Counted from the first letter of the stretch, positions 42,199 to 52,053 are shown. The stretch is 64,000 nucleotides of DNA from Terriglobia bacterium (GCA_020072565.1 JAIQGI010000015.1:60601-124600), one strand, 5' to 3'. Notes: a model not told the origin generated them from the letters alone. A program made the numbers and translations.

Positions 42199-42412
42199 AG
42201 ATATTCATGAACGAATAGCAGGAATGGATCTCGGGACGCCGACGTGTGTCTCAAACGGATGCCCCGAATCCACTGCTACGCGACGCGGGCGATCGCGGTC
42301 ACAAGCGACATGGCCGGCATATCCAGCATCAGCCGGGATCCGTATTCATGATGACTTTCCTGTTTGATTTGAAGAATCTGCACCTCTTCGAGTGTTTCGA
42401 CCGGTCCGGCGA

Positions 42413-43525
42413 CTACCGGCCCATCGTCAGCTCACGATAGGTTCTGAATCTTCCCTTTGCATATCCCTGCAACAGATCGTCCACCGGTTGCACGATGGAG
42501 GAACTCGCGTAGCCCGGCGCCAGTTGCGATGGGGATGCGCCGGCAAAAACCGCGCGAATGATGAGGCTCCGATTTGAGTGCGGCAGGAGCGACAGATTGT
42601 CGACAAACTTAGGGAAGGTGCCGTCACGAAACAGGTAGAACTCGACGTTCGATGCGTAGAAGACCGACAACTGGTCGCCCCGCTCTGCCATCACCCGTCC
42701 GATGGCGACGAGCGCCGACGGACCGTTCAAATTGCCGACAACCGGAATGATGAGATCGCGCTGCTCGAGCGAGCGGACGAATTGGTAGTCGTCATCTGAA
42801 TCCAGGAAATTCCAACGATGTCCCTGGCGATCGGTTTCGAGAAGCAGTTCGCGATAAGTGGGATAGTAGCTGAGCGGTCCACGCCCGGTGGTCTCGAACT
42901 TCAAAAGCAGGCCGCGGGCGATGAAAGTCCTGTGGTATCGGTCGATCGTCGCGAGATCGTCTTTGGACAGCGGGATCCCGAATCCCTTGATGAGAGCGTC
43001 GACCTTGGCCCGCAGGTCGGTGGTGGCTTGCGATGAAGACCCGGCGCCGTCGATGTAAGCGAGCAGGCGATCGATCCCGGCGCGTCCCCATTCATCCGGA
43101 GCTTCAGGCACCGTTCTTCCGAAGAGCAGGCTCAGGTATTCGACCCGCGAGCGCGACAGCTGAAACAGCGCCTTGAACAGCAAATGCAACAGGAGGTTGT
43201 CCCGGCGAACGTCGATGATGAACGCCATCGACGGACGCACCTGCGCGATGTACGAAAAATTCTGATCAGGACCGACGCCGATGTAGGCGCCGCCGGCGAT
43301 TCCGGCCTGCCGCAGCGCGGGGACAACGTGCAGGTACGACCTTTCGTTCGAAATCAGGTTGTCGGTGTCGAAATAGCCGCCGGGTTCGGATAACTGCGCG
43401 CACCGCGAGGCAAAACTGGCGGGAGCCTGAACTTGGCGGGCGCCGGCAGTAAGAGCAATCAGGAGTCCTGCAGCCGCAATGCCGGCAAGCAAACGATGCG
43501 CAGCACGGCCGGATGGAAAGCGCAC
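42413..43525 (-). CDS. Exported LIC_10091-like protein
   Basis: From a GTG at 43525 the product has 370 residues with a signal peptide (LLAGIAAAGLLIALTAGA). The mature protein has EPGGYFDTDNLISNERSYL, YIGVGPDQNFSYIA and IDVRRDNLLLHLLFK, which I recognise as the LIC_10091 family. That family has a methyltransferase-like fold in a known structure, with unclear function. Upstream in-frame ATGs (43636) are possible. It is probably periplasmic, which would make it the third exported methyltransferase-like protein here. Confidence 0.7.
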   Translation of the reverse strand: MRFPSGRAAHRLLAGIAAAGLLIALTAGARQVQAPASFASRCAQLSEPGGYFDTDNLISNERSYLHVVPALRQAGIAGGAYIGVGPDQNFSYIAQVRPSMAFIIDVRRDNLLLHLLFKALFQLSRSRVEYLSLLFGRTVPEAPDEWGRAGIDRLLAYIDGAGSSSQATTDLRAKVDALIKGFGIPLSKDDLATIDRYHRTFIARGLLLKFETTGRGPLSYYPTYRELLLETDRQGHRWNFLDSDDDYQFVRSLEQRDLIIPVVGNLNGPSALVAIGRVMAERGDQLSVFYASNVEFYLFRDGTFPKFVDNLSLLPHSNRSLIIRAVFAGASPSQLAPGYASSSIVQPVDDLLQGYAKGRFRTYRELTMGR

Positions 43526-43688
43526 GGAGCTTCGACTCCAGACTAGGCATTTCTGGTCCGAGGTCCGGCCACACTGCTGTGCGTCAGCCAACCGGTTCCC
43601 GGCTCCAGGTTCTTGCTGATCATACACCCAAAGCATGTGCTGGGGTCTCAGCGCCGGAAATCTGAACCCTGTTCCGAAAACAGACAAA

Positions 43689-43775
43689 TCGGTATCGGGA
43701 TCGCAATCGGAACTCTTAACCGGCAAAAGCCGATAGCGACCGCGATGGCGATTGCGATACCGATCCCGATACCGA
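43689..43775. repeat. Imperfect inverted repeat of CGATACCG-type units
   Basis: The left arm TCGGTATCGGGATCG (43689-43703) is the exact reverse complement of CGATCCCGATACCGA (43761-43775). Next to it CGCAATCG pairs with CGATTGCG (43749-43756), with an extra ATACCG unit in the right arm. The loop is about 40 bases. Such CGAT-rich units are often dispersed repeats. Confidence 0.65.
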
Positions 43776-43839
43776 CGTTCCCCAACTGTAGAGTTTGAGC
43801 TTTTTATGCATCGAGGGGGGGCCGCAGTGTATGAGGGAC

Positions 43840-43893
43840 TTGACAGAAATGAGCCGGAAGGTTTAAGGTGTAATTATATTAATAATCATTATC
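43840..43893 (+). promoter_or_regulatory. fur promoter and Fur box
   Basis: TTGACA (43840-43845) with a weak TTTAAG (43862-43867) at a 16-base spacing may be the promoter. The 19 bases at 43875-43893 match the Fur box consensus GATAATGATAATCATTATC at 16 of 19 positions by eye. They sit 18 bases before the ATG of fur. Iron-dependent autorepression of the operon is expected. Confidence 0.75.
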
Positions 43894-43910
43894 AATAGAG
43901 CCTCGTTCAG

Positions 43911-44402
43911 ATGAAGGGGAAAAAAGCAGGGCAGCACCGAAAGAAAATCAGAGAGCACTGCGAGCGATGGACCATGCCCAGGGAAGAGATCTTTGGCCTC
44001 CTCATGCAGAGCCAGCAGCATTTGAGTGCAAAGGAGGTTTACGCACTGCTTCAGCCCTCGAACCGCGACATCGGAATCGCGACGGTCTATCGGACGCTCG
44101 ACCTTTTGGATAAGGCCGGGCTGCTTCGCAAACTCCAATGCCGGGACGGCCAGCTGCGGTACGAGTACAAAAGAGGCGACCAGTCCGATCACCACCACCA
44201 TCTTATCTGCACGGATTGCGGGAAAATCCTGAACTATCGGGATTTTGAGAAAGAGGAGCTCGATCTGGTTAGAAAAACCGAGGAAATCATGGAGAGGAAG
44301 TATGGATTCCTCGTCAGGGACCACAATATCGAATTTCTTGGGCTCTGCAGGGAATGCCGGCCGGGAGGGGCAAGATTCCTGGCCAAGCAAGCCATGCAGT
44401 GA
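43911..44402 (+). CDS. fur: Fur-family metalloregulator
   Basis: The 163-residue product has a winged helix (LSAKEVYALLQPSNRDIGIA, then TVYRTLDLLDKAGLL). The metal-binding part has HHHHLICTDCGKI and LGLCRECR. The two CXXC pairs fit the structural zinc site, and the histidines fit the iron site. It could be Fur or PerR; the upstream Fur box and downstream Fe-S genes favour iron. It represses in the presence of metal. Confidence 0.9.
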   Translation: MKGKKAGQHRKKIREHCERWTMPREEIFGLLMQSQQHLSAKEVYALLQPSNRDIGIATVYRTLDLLDKAGLLRKLQCRDGQLRYEYKRGDQSDHHHHLICTDCGKILNYRDFEKEELDLVRKTEEIMERKYGFLVRDHNIEFLGLCRECRPGGARFLAKQAMQ

Positions 44403-44465
44403 TCCCGGGTCGAAGAGATGATCTCCGTCAATTGAGGAAAAGATAATGCCTTGGAAGGAAATCAC

Positions 44466-44822
44466 ATGAGAATCGCCATCGCTACGGATCAGGATTTCGT
44501 ATCATCAGATTTCTGCTGTTGTCCGGCCTGCACGATCGTGGACATCGAGAACGGGAAAATCAAGGAGACATTCATCATTCCGAATCCCGGCTGCAAGCAC
44601 GAATATTGGGCTGAACTCTTTTGCCGGAACTCGATCAAGCACCTGATTGTCGGAAATATCGGAACGCCCGCGAAGTCCGTGCTGAGCTGGTGGGGGATCG
44701 AGGTCATGGCCGGCGTCGAGGGCCCCATCGACGATGTCGTCCGTCGATTCGTGCTGGGAGAACTGCAGTCCAGGACGAAATCCGCCCGTAAAAACTGCGA
44801 ATCCGTTACGGCTATGGCCTGA
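44466..44822 (+). CDS. NifX/NafY-type dinitrogenase cofactor-binding protein
   Basis: The 118-residue product starts MRIAIATDQ and has DFCCCPACTIVDIENGKI and KHLIVGNIGTPAKSVLSWWGIEV, which fit the Dinitro_FeMo_Co family. In nitrogen fixers these proteins carry FeMo cofactor, but in other bacteria small versions are thought to bind Fe-S clusters. An unusual run of cysteines (CCCPAC) near residue 20 could bind metal. AAGGAAATC precedes the ATG. No nif genes are present, so a general iron-cluster role is likely. Confidence 0.85.
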   Translation: MRIAIATDQDFVSSDFCCCPACTIVDIENGKIKETFIIPNPGCKHEYWAELFCRNSIKHLIVGNIGTPAKSVLSWWGIEVMAGVEGPIDDVVRRFVLGELQSRTKSARKNCESVTAMA

Positions 44823-44902
44823 CCCGATTGCGAGAGGATTCGAGTCAATACTCTTCCTTTGATCCCGCTAGCAGGCAAGTTTCATTGAACCGAGGTCTTA
44901 TC

Positions 44903-46126
44903 ATGGAAAAACTGATCTTCCTGGACAATGCCGCGACTTCCTATCCGAAACCGGAGTCTGTTTATCTTTTTATGGACCAGTTCTATCGCCGTGCCGGCGT
45001 CAATCCGGGACGCTCCGGCTATGACTTGTGCATGGAGGCGGGAGAGTTGCTGGATAACACAAGAAGGCTGCTGACCCGGTTCTTCAGCGGCGGCGACTAT
45101 AACAGGCTCTGCTTTACCTATAACGCTACCGATGCGCTCAACCTCATCATCTTCGGCATGCTGGCCGAGGGCAGCCACGCCATCACGACGACGCTCGAAC
45201 ACAATTCCGTGCTGCGTCCGCTGTATCACCTGTGGAAATATGGTGGTGTCGAGGTGGACTACGTTCCCTTCGACGGCTCCGGATTCGTCGACCCCTGCGA
45301 GATCCGTCGCCGCTTCCGTCCCGAAACTCGTCTGGTGATCGTCAACCACGGATCCAATGTCATCGGGACGGTCCAGCCGATCCGGGAGATTGGACGTCAT
45401 TGCCGCGAACACGGCATACCCTTCGCCGTCGATGCCTCTCAGACTGCTGGCCATCTGGCAATCGACGTGCGCAATGACAACGTGGATGTGCTTGCCTTTA
45501 CCGGCCACAAATCCTTGCTCGGGCCCACAGGAATCGGAGGGGTGTACATCGGGGAAGGAATCAATATCCGGCAGACACGCGCCGGCGGGACAGGGGTACG
45601 CTCGGCGGAGCGTCTGCACCTTGAAGACTATCCCTTTCGTCTCGAGTACGGCACCCCGAACATATTGGGAGCGGCCGGACTTCATGCAGGCGTGAGTTGG
45701 ATTCAGGAGAAGGGAATTGGAACGCTACACAAGCAGGAAATGGCACTGGCCGCGCGTTTGAGGGAAGGCCTGGCAGAGATCGAAGGAGTCACCCTTTACT
45801 GCCAGGACAGCCTCACGAACCATCTATCCGTCATGAGCTTCAATATCGAAGGGCTGGAAGCAGGAGATGCAGGAACCATGCTCGATGTTGATTACGACAT
45901 CGCCTGCCGCACGGGCCTTCACTGTGCTCCTCTGGTGCATGAGCAGCTGGGTACGGCCAAAATCAAGGGATCGGTGCGTTTCGGCATTGGCCCCTTCAAC
46001 ACCGAAGACCATATTCTGACGGCCGTGAACGCCGTATCAGAAATCGCCTCCATGAGACTCGGCAAGCGGAGATCCCGCACGGCAGTGCCAGGGGCATTTC
46101 AGCCGGCCGGAAGTACACTCGCCTGA
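44903..46126 (+). CDS. Cysteine desulfurase-family PLP enzyme
   Basis: The 407-residue product starts FLDNAATSYPKP. The PLP lysine is in FTGHKSLLGPTG, and the catalytic cysteine is in TGLHCAPLVHE. This places it in the family of class V aminotransferases close to IscS/SufS (the TIGR01977 type). It would take sulfur from cysteine for Fe-S cluster or other sulfur use. An in-frame start at 44828 lacks a ribosome-binding site. It is the third gene of the Fur operon, which fits iron-responsive cluster assembly. Confidence 0.9.
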   Translation: MEKLIFLDNAATSYPKPESVYLFMDQFYRRAGVNPGRSGYDLCMEAGELLDNTRRLLTRFFSGGDYNRLCFTYNATDALNLIIFGMLAEGSHAITTTLEHNSVLRPLYHLWKYGGVEVDYVPFDGSGFVDPCEIRRRFRPETRLVIVNHGSNVIGTVQPIREIGRHCREHGIPFAVDASQTAGHLAIDVRNDNVDVLAFTGHKSLLGPTGIGGVYIGEGINIRQTRAGGTGVRSAERLHLEDYPFRLEYGTPNILGAAGLHAGVSWIQEKGIGTLHKQEMALAARLREGLAEIEGVTLYCQDSLTNHLSVMSFNIEGLEAGDAGTMLDVDYDIACRTGLHCAPLVHEQLGTAKIKGSVRFGIGPFNTEDHILTAVNAVSEIASMRLGKRRSRTAVPGAFQPAGSTLA

Positions 46127-46143
46127 AACGAATCGGCACTCCG

Positions 46144-47697
46144 CTATTGCCCACCACGCACCGGCCACACGAGGAACGTGTTGATCTTGCCGGTGTAGTC
46201 GACATAACCCCAATAGAGGGTCGCGAACCAGGCGGCGCCGAAAACGTCCGCGTAGGCAGCAGACGACCAGTAGATGTTCACCTGCACACCATCGGCCCAC
46301 GGGTCTGCTACGGATGTATCGAAGCAGCCGACTCCGGTCCTTTCGGGAATCGTCGCGATTCCAGGTCCATAGCAGGTCGCTTTCAGAATCGCCGCCCACT
46401 CGTTCTGTGTCGGCAAGCGCCAACTACCCGCTGCCGAACCATCCGTCAGGCCGCACTGGCCGCTGTGCAGACTCGCCGCCGCGTTGTTTGCTGCTGCAAA
46501 GTCCATGGCGGGGAAGCACCCCGGGTTCTTCAACCAGATCAATCCCGTCTGCGTGTCGGTCACCGTACCGTTGCCGCAGTCCACGAATCGATTGGTGTTG
46601 TCGTAACATCGACCGGCGGCTGGCGAACTTCCTGATCCCGCCGGGCCCTGCGGTCCAGCAGGTCCTGCCGGTCCAGCGGGTCCTGCCGGTCCCTGCGAAC
46701 CTGTGGTTCCCGTGTCTCCCTTTGGACCTTGAGGCCCCGCCGGTCCAGCCGACCCAGCTGGCCCCGCCGATCCCTGGGGACCTGTGGCTCCTGTATCTCC
46801 CTTCGCCCCTTGAGGCCCAGCTGGCCCCGCCGATCCCTGGGGACCTGTGGCTCCTGTATCTCCCTTCGCCCCTTGAGGCCCAGCTGGCCCTGCCAGTCCC
46901 TGGGGACCTGTGGCTCCCGTATCTCCCTTCGCCCCTTGAGGCCCAGCAGGCCCTGCCAGTCCCTGGGGACCTGTGGCTCCCGTATCTCCCTTTGCTCCCT
47001 GAGGCCCAGCAGGCCCTGCCAGTCCCTGGGGACCCGTGGCTCCGGTATCTCCTTTCGCCCCTTGAGGCCCAGCAGGCCCTGCCAGTCCCTGGGGACCTGT
47101 GGCACCCGTATCTCCCTTTGCTCCCTGAGGCCCAGCAGGCCCTGCCAGTCCCTGGGGACCCGTGGCTCCCGTATCTCCCTTTACCCCTTGAGGTCCTGCC
47201 GGTCCAGCGGGTCCAGCGGGTCCTGCCGGTCCAGCCGGTCCTTGCGGACCTGTGGCTCCAACTGGCCCACCGGTACCCACAGGCCCCTGCGGCACGACAG
47301 CCCCGATGGTCACATCAAACACATCGGAACTGCCATTCTCCTCCGCGGCCTTTCCCTGCCTGTTGGTGCGCGTCACCTGGAGCAGGTAGCTGCCCGGCGC
47401 CGGATTTGTTCCTGCCGGCTTGTAGGTGGGAAGCAGTACGGTGATGACCTGCCAATCGTCCGGTAATGTTTTAAATTCAGCGACGGTGACCGGCACTGAA
47501 GCCCACGTCACAATTGGCTTGTAAGTGCCAAAATATCGACCCCTGATCTGCAGCGCATAGGGGGTGTGGCCATAATCCAGGACTTCGGCCGAGATGATGA
47601 TCAACTGCTTGTCGTTGTAACGATCCCTCTGATCGGCGAACATCATCGTCGAGACCGTCAAACCCAATAGCAGAAATAACACCGTTGTCTTATTCAT
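46144..47697 (-). CDS. Collagen-like surface protein with C-terminal DUF1566 (Lcl-like)
   Basis: The 517-residue product has a signal peptide ([17 protein letters not shown]) and an N-terminal IPT/TIG-like region (about 20-130). About 200 residues of Gly-X-Y collagen repeats follow. The C-terminal domain of about 170 residues ([37 protein letters not shown]) is DUF1566. The same order, collagen repeats then DUF1566, occurs in the Legionella adhesin Lcl. It is probably a trimeric surface adhesin. GGGAGGGG precedes the ATG. It converges on the cysteine desulfurase with only 17 bases between them. Confidence 0.9.
   Translation of the reverse strand: MNKTTVLFLLLGLTVSTMMFADQRDRYNDKQLIIISAEVLDYGHTPYALQIRGRYFGTYKPIVTWASVPVTVAEFKTLPDDWQVITVLLPTYKPAGTNPAPGSYLLQVTRTNRQGKAAEENGSSDVFDVTIGAVVPQGPVGTGGPVGATGPQGPAGPAGPAGPAGPAGPQGVKGDTGATGPQGLAGPAGPQGAKGDTGATGPQGLAGPAGPQGAKGDTGATGPQGLAGPAGPQGAKGDTGATGPQGLAGPAGPQGAKGDTGATGPQGLAGPAGPQGAKGDTGATGPQGSAGPAGPQGAKGDTGATGPQGSAGPAGSAGPAGPQGPKGDTGTTGSQGPAGPAGPAGPAGPQGPAGSGSSPAAGRCYDNTNRFVDCGNGTVTDTQTGLIWLKNPGCFPAMDFAAANNAAASLHSGQCGLTDGSAAGSWRLPTQNEWAAILKATCYGPGIATIPERTGVGCFDTSVADPWADGVQVNIYWSSAAYADVFGAAWFATLYWGYVDYTGKINTFLVWPVRGGQ
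46750..47190 (-). repeat. 63-base tandem repeat encoding collagen units
   Basis: About six to seven tandem 63-base units encode the 21-residue block [21 protein letters not shown] with few changes. Near-identical units suggest recent expansion, so copy number is likely to vary. Confidence 0.85.
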
Positions 47698-48213
47698 TCT
47701 CAAACCCCTCCCTGATCTTGCCGGCCTTGTTGATTCCCATATTCCTCCGGGGATTGGAGGAATTGCACCCGTCCTGGGGTGAGATGGACACAATCACCCG
47801 CGGGAGCGTAGAGGGGATCACTCACCCTGAATCGCATCTGCCGCTGGGGGAGTAGGAGGGCGCAATACGCCATGCCCAATTCAAGCAATGACTATGCCAA
47901 ATGGCGCTCATTCTGCTGAAAGGATGTCGGCAAACCCATAAATATTCGTATTTTCAATATTTATGCGCATACCGCGTTGGCAGAGAAAGTTCCTGCCGCG
48001 CCCATTCCATGTGAATTGGCCGGCATTACTGAGGTTTTGCGTCACCTGGGGGTGACCAATCTCATCACTTTACAGGGGACCGGGCGTGGGAAAAAGGGGG
48101 GACGCCAACCTATTTTGAATAGTGGGGAGCGCTTGAGATTTGTGATGCCGAAATAGGCAGGTGTCTCCTCTTTCCCCGAGTGCCGGTATCGAGAGCAATC
48201 CGAGAGCCAGCAG
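47698..48213 (-). other. Intergenic region upstream of collagen-like gene
   Basis: About 515 bases with no credible gene. An AT-rich inverted repeat, ATAAATATT/AATATTTAT (47938-47946 and 47956-47964), and a small hairpin GTCACC/GGTGAC (48041-48056) are present. One of them could regulate the adhesin gene. The left end holds its ribosome-binding site. Confidence 0.55.
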
Positions 48214-48597
48214 TCAGTGACCCGCGGCCTGGGCACGCCTCGCCATTTCTTCGGGCGTTACGTGTTCGATGTGGGTCGCGATCCACCACTGGTTTCCGGA
48301 CTCGTCCTGGACTCCTCCGCTGCGGTCTCCGTAGAACTGGTTGGCCGGTTCTCGCAGGGAGGTGGCACCAGCCTGGAGCGCGCGCCGGTAAACCGCATCC
48401 ACGTCGTCGACATAGACATAGAGCGTGGCCGGCTTGGGCTTCCACTCCCCCTGAGCCTCCCCCATCATGATGATCGAGTCGCCGATTTTGGCTTCTGCGT
48501 GTTGCACCGTGTGGCTTGATTCGCTTTCTACGGAATCCTGGGAAAGCCTCCGGCGAGTCGCCCGAGAATCCTTCGTTTTCAGACGAAACTCATCCAT
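48214..48597 (-). pseudogene. 5'-truncated VOC (PhnB-like glyoxalase) gene
   Basis: The readable similarity starts at VQHAEAKIGDSIIMMGE and runs through LYVYVDDVDAVYRRALQAGA and FYGDRSGGVQDESGNQWWIATH. These are the second half of a PhnB-type VOC domain. The first beta-alpha module (about 50 residues) is missing and is replaced by an unrelated arginine- and serine-rich leader. A full PhnB-like protein is about 150 residues. The most likely reading is a truncated remnant. Confidence 0.7.
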
Positions 48598-48680
48598 GGC
48601 ATGATGGCTCGGTCACGATCTTCCGCATGTCGACTGACCGGCGGATGGAACGAAAGTGTTATCTACATGGAGTCCTTGTC

Positions 48681-50087
48681 ATGAAACTGATCCGCAGAGC
48701 ATTTCTGAAATCATGCCTTGCCGGTATCTGCACGGTCCTGGCAATTTCGGGCTGGAGCACCTCCCAGGAGAAATCATCGGGATCGTGCGCCGTGCGCGTC
48801 CTGTTCATAGGCAACAGTTACACCTATTTCAATAACGTGCCCGAAATCCTGACGAGGATGGCAGAATCCGGCCGGCAACAAACTGTGGAAACCCGGATGG
48901 TGGCTCCTGGTGGATGGCGGCTGAAAGACCATTGGGAAAAGGGAGAAGCCCTCAAGGCACTCCACGAAAGTAAATGGGACTACGTGGTATTGCAGGAACA
49001 AAGTACGCTCGGCGTCAATTACTTCGTGGAAGGGAGACCGCGGATTGCCGGCGATGAAATCTTCAGGCCCTATGCGAAAAAATGGGCAGCGGAGGTCCGC
49101 AAGACGGGTGCGATCCCGCTTTTCTATCTTACCTGGGCACGGAAGGCAACCCCTGAAGATCAAGGTGCGCTGAACTATGCCTATATGCGTGCGGCCCGGG
49201 AGAACAGGGCCCAAGTGGCTCCCGTGGGGATCGCCTGGGCAAGTGTGCGGCGCCGGCAGCCTTCGCTGGAACTCTTTTATGTGGATGGGTCGCATCCCTC
49301 GCCGGCCGGGAGTTACCTGGCCGGGTGCGTATTGTACTCAGCAATCTTTCGCCGAAGCCCAGCCGGATTACCGGGGAAAATCAGTGGTGTTCCGGTAAAC
49401 CTCCAAACCGCACTGGCAGAGCCTCAGAAGATCGCCGTTTTGGCTGATTTGCCGCCCGAACAGGCGCAGTTGCTCCAGGCCGCCGCCTGGGAGGTATGGC
49501 AACAGGTCGAAAAGAATGGGGGCTATTTCGACGTTTCGCCAGCACCGGTTCCCGGTATCGCACCTGTTCCCAGGGATGTCCCGCTGGCGATAACCAGTCT
49601 CGAGGGCATGTGGGCGGGCAACCTGCTGCTGTATCCGCCTCCGTTGTCACCTGCGGAAATGACGCTTCAGTTTCATCTTGAGGGCAAGACTTGGAAAGGA
49701 CGCCTCGATCTAAAATTTCACTCCAAGGACCAGAGGGACACGCCACTCGGGTTGGCCGATCTCCGGATAACGAAGACCGGCATTTCTTTCAGCTGCACCA
49801 ACGCTCCCCAGAACCTGAAAATCCGGTTTATGGGTGTAAGCGGCGAACCGGGCGAGTTGCGGGGAACCGCGGAAGCATCCCCGGACAACCCGAATTCTGC
49901 AGTTCGCCTGGTGGGCAGCTGGCTGCTGCATAAGGAGAGTGGGCCGCGAAATCGATCGGGCATTTTTCCGCAACGCCCCGCAATTGTGCCGTGTGCAGAC
50001 CGTTTGTGGTCGTGGATTTGGAGCTTGACCGGGGTCGACTTTTTCGAGAGGATGAGGACTCCTCCAGGTCAATATGCCCGCGTTTGA
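48681..50087 (+). CDS. Tat-exported SGNH/DUF4886-like hydrolase
   Basis: The 468-residue product has a Tat-type signal (IRRAFLKSCLAGICTVLAI). The SGNH hydrolase domain has block I VLFIGNSYTYF near residue 40, WDYVVLQEQS, and the catalytic pair in VDGSHPSPAGSYLAG near residue 200. The last 150 residues form a second beta-rich domain (SLEGMWAGNLLLYP onward). SGNH enzymes hydrolyse esters, often acetylated sugars. GGAG lies eight bases upstream of the ATG. The upstream frame to 48516 is not used. Confidence 0.85.
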   Translation: MKLIRRAFLKSCLAGICTVLAISGWSTSQEKSSGSCAVRVLFIGNSYTYFNNVPEILTRMAESGRQQTVETRMVAPGGWRLKDHWEKGEALKALHESKWDYVVLQEQSTLGVNYFVEGRPRIAGDEIFRPYAKKWAAEVRKTGAIPLFYLTWARKATPEDQGALNYAYMRAARENRAQVAPVGIAWASVRRRQPSLELFYVDGSHPSPAGSYLAGCVLYSAIFRRSPAGLPGKISGVPVNLQTALAEPQKIAVLADLPPEQAQLLQAAAWEVWQQVEKNGGYFDVSPAPVPGIAPVPRDVPLAITSLEGMWAGNLLLYPPPLSPAEMTLQFHLEGKTWKGRLDLKFHSKDQRDTPLGLADLRITKTGISFSCTNAPQNLKIRFMGVSGEPGELRGTAEASPDNPNSAVRLVGSWLLHKESGPRNRSGIFPQRPAIVPCADRLWSWIWSLTGVDFFERMRTPPGQYARV

Positions 50088-50358
50088 ACACGCCGAGTTG
50101 GAGGCCGAACTTTATGGGGAGGCTACCTCCGCCCTGGGGTACCGGATGGTGCGGATCGCCGAATCCACCCCCGACTTCAGCACGGTGATCTCATCCACGG
50201 GCCGCTATGTCACGCACGGCATCTGCTTCGCTGCCTCCATTTCAGGGTGGGCTCCCCAGCTTCTCTGACCCAGGGCTACGCTGTTTCTCCTGATAGTTGA
50301 TCTTAACGATAGCGCGCGTTGTACACTTGGCTAAAGTTGAGCCACGAGGAGGGAACGA

Positions 50359-51315
50359 ATGCGCAGCTTCGACAGTCTATCCGAACGTGAGATTCTGGCA
50401 CTCGCCATTTCCCTGGAGGAAGAGGATGAGCGGGTCTACGCCGATTTCGCCGAAGGGTTGCGGCAGGATTTCCCGGCTTCGGCTGCGGTCTTTGACGGCA
50501 TGCGGGCCGAGGAATCGGGCCACCGCCAACGATTGCTCGAGCTGTTCCGAAACAAGTTCGGCGAGCACATTCCCCTTATCCGGCGTCAGGACATCAGAGG
50601 ATTTATCCGCCGCAAACCGGTGTGGCTGGTGCGGCCGCTTGGACTGGATGCCGTTCGCAACCAGGCAATTGCAATTGAAGTAGAGACGCGCCGCTTTTAC
50701 GAGCGCGCCGCGGCGCAGGCTCGAGATGTTCACATACGGGAACTCCTCGACGATTTATCCGAGGAAGAAAGGTCGCACGAAGCGCGCGCCGGAGAGCTCG
50801 AAAGAAAAAAGCTCCCTGCCGATGTGAAAGGGCGGGAGGACGAAGCCAATCGGCGCCTCTTCGTTCTCCAGATCGTTCAGCCGGGATTGGCAGGTCTGAT
50901 GGATGGGTCGGTTTCCACGCTGGCGCCTGTTTTCGCTGCCGCCTTCGCCACGCGCAGCAGCTGGGATGCCTTTGCTGTCGGCCTGGCAGCCTCGCTCGGC
51001 GCCGGCATCAGCATGGGTTTCGCTGAAGCGCTTTCTGATGACGGGAGCCTCACGGGGCGGGGGCATCCCTGGGTGCGTGGTGTCATCTGCGGGCTGATGA
51101 CGGCGCTCGGCGGCATTGGCCACACGCTGCCGTTCCTGATTGAGAAATTCCTGATCGCGCTGGTGATTGCTGCTTTGGTGGTGGTAGTCGAACTCGGGGT
51201 GATCTCCTGGATCCGGCACCGCTACATGGAGACGCCCGCCATCTCCGCTGCCCTGCAGGTCGGACTGGGCGGTGTCCTCGTCTTCATTACAGGTGTGCTC
51301 ATCGGGAGCGCCTAA
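50359..51315 (+). CDS. mbfA: MbfA-like membrane-bound ferritin/VIT1 iron exporter
   Basis: The 318-residue product joins two domains. Residues 1-165 are a ferritin/rubrerythrin-like four-helix bundle with iron-ligand motifs [36 protein letters not shown] and [11 protein letters not shown]. Residues 175-318 are a VIT1/CCC1-type membrane domain. This is the layout of MbfA, which exports iron and protects against peroxide in alphaproteobacteria. GAGGAGGGAACGA precedes the ATG. No Irr- or Fur-type site is obvious upstream. Confidence 0.9.
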   Translation: MRSFDSLSEREILALAISLEEEDERVYADFAEGLRQDFPASAAVFDGMRAEESGHRQRLLELFRNKFGEHIPLIRRQDIRGFIRRKPVWLVRPLGLDAVRNQAIAIEVETRRFYERAAAQARDVHIRELLDDLSEEERSHEARAGELERKKLPADVKGREDEANRRLFVLQIVQPGLAGLMDGSVSTLAPVFAAAFATRSSWDAFAVGLAASLGAGISMGFAEALSDDGSLTGRGHPWVRGVICGLMTALGGIGHTLPFLIEKFLIALVIAALVVVVELGVISWIRHRYMETPAISAALQVGLGGVLVFITGVLIGSA

Positions 51316-51330
51316 AAGGAACCCGGATTT

Positions 51331-52053
51331 TTAAAACAGCGATTTGGGGAATGAGACTTCGCCTGGCCAGACCACGCGCATCACGGTATAGGGCGGCACT
51401 GGCAACGGACCTGTGGCCGGGACATTGCTTATCTGAACCGCGTGGCGCTCGGAATCGTTCAGATCCGACGTGCTGATCATCTCGACGCTCTTGGGTGCCG
51501 GCAGCCGGCCGCCGCCGGCTGGGTCAAAGGTGCGCGCTCGAGCGCCTGCATTCTGAAGAATGAGCGTTGTCTGGCCAGCCGACAGAAAGACCGCACCCTC
51601 GACTTCCCTGTAGGCGTCGCCGAAGGAGACTCCGGGCGAAACCGGAGCCGCGCCTTGCTCGACGACTCGCTGGAAGCGTGCTCCGGAGTTTGCGGCGCGA
51701 TCGATCCATCCAAGGATCTGCGCCACCGGCTCAGGACGGTACTTGCCGTCGGCTCCACGAATGAAATGCGAATGGCCTTGCGCGTCGAAATTCAAAGTGA
51801 AGAACAGCTCGCGCGTCACTTCGGGATGGCGCAGAATTGAGAGCAGCATGCGGGTGGCGGCCTGAGTAAACATCGCCGTAGTGACCGGATCGGCGCCACT
51901 CCTGGCCCAGTTCCCGGCGCCGTGCGCACTCCACTCCGTAATCCAGATTTCCTTGTCATCATGATTGCGGCCGCGAACACAGTGCCGCAACAGGCGCACC
52001 AACCGCACCCAGTTCGTTTTCTCATGTCGGCTCCTGTCAGAACGGCCATGCAA
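51331..52053 (-). pseudogene. C-terminal remnant of a glycoside hydrolase-like protein
   Basis: About 220 residues from DKEIWITEWSAHGAGN onward resemble the end of a TIM-barrel glycosidase, including a likely catalytic Glu in WITEWS, plus a C-terminal beta domain. The upstream barrel strands are absent. The first 20-30 residues of the frame are arginine-rich, and the 250 bases upstream carry no continuation. It is likely a 5'-deleted gene, although an unusual short protein is not excluded. Confidence 0.6.

Larger units (their letters stand above)
43526..43910. other. Divergent intergenic region with inverted repeat and Fur site
   Basis: About 385 bases separate the LIC_10091-like gene and fur. 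The region holds a long imperfect inverted repeat (43689-43775) and the fur promoter with a Fur box near its right end. No gene is visible. Confidence 0.6.

Noticed and set aside
46750..47190. Tandem repeats considered as a CRISPR array
   Set aside because: The 63-base units are contiguous, without spacers, and encode collagen Gly-X-Y repeats in frame.
50074..50268. 64-codon frame overlapping the end of the SGNH hydrolase gene
   Set aside because: It has no ribosome-binding site and no recognised similarity; possibly a remnant, but nothing supports it.
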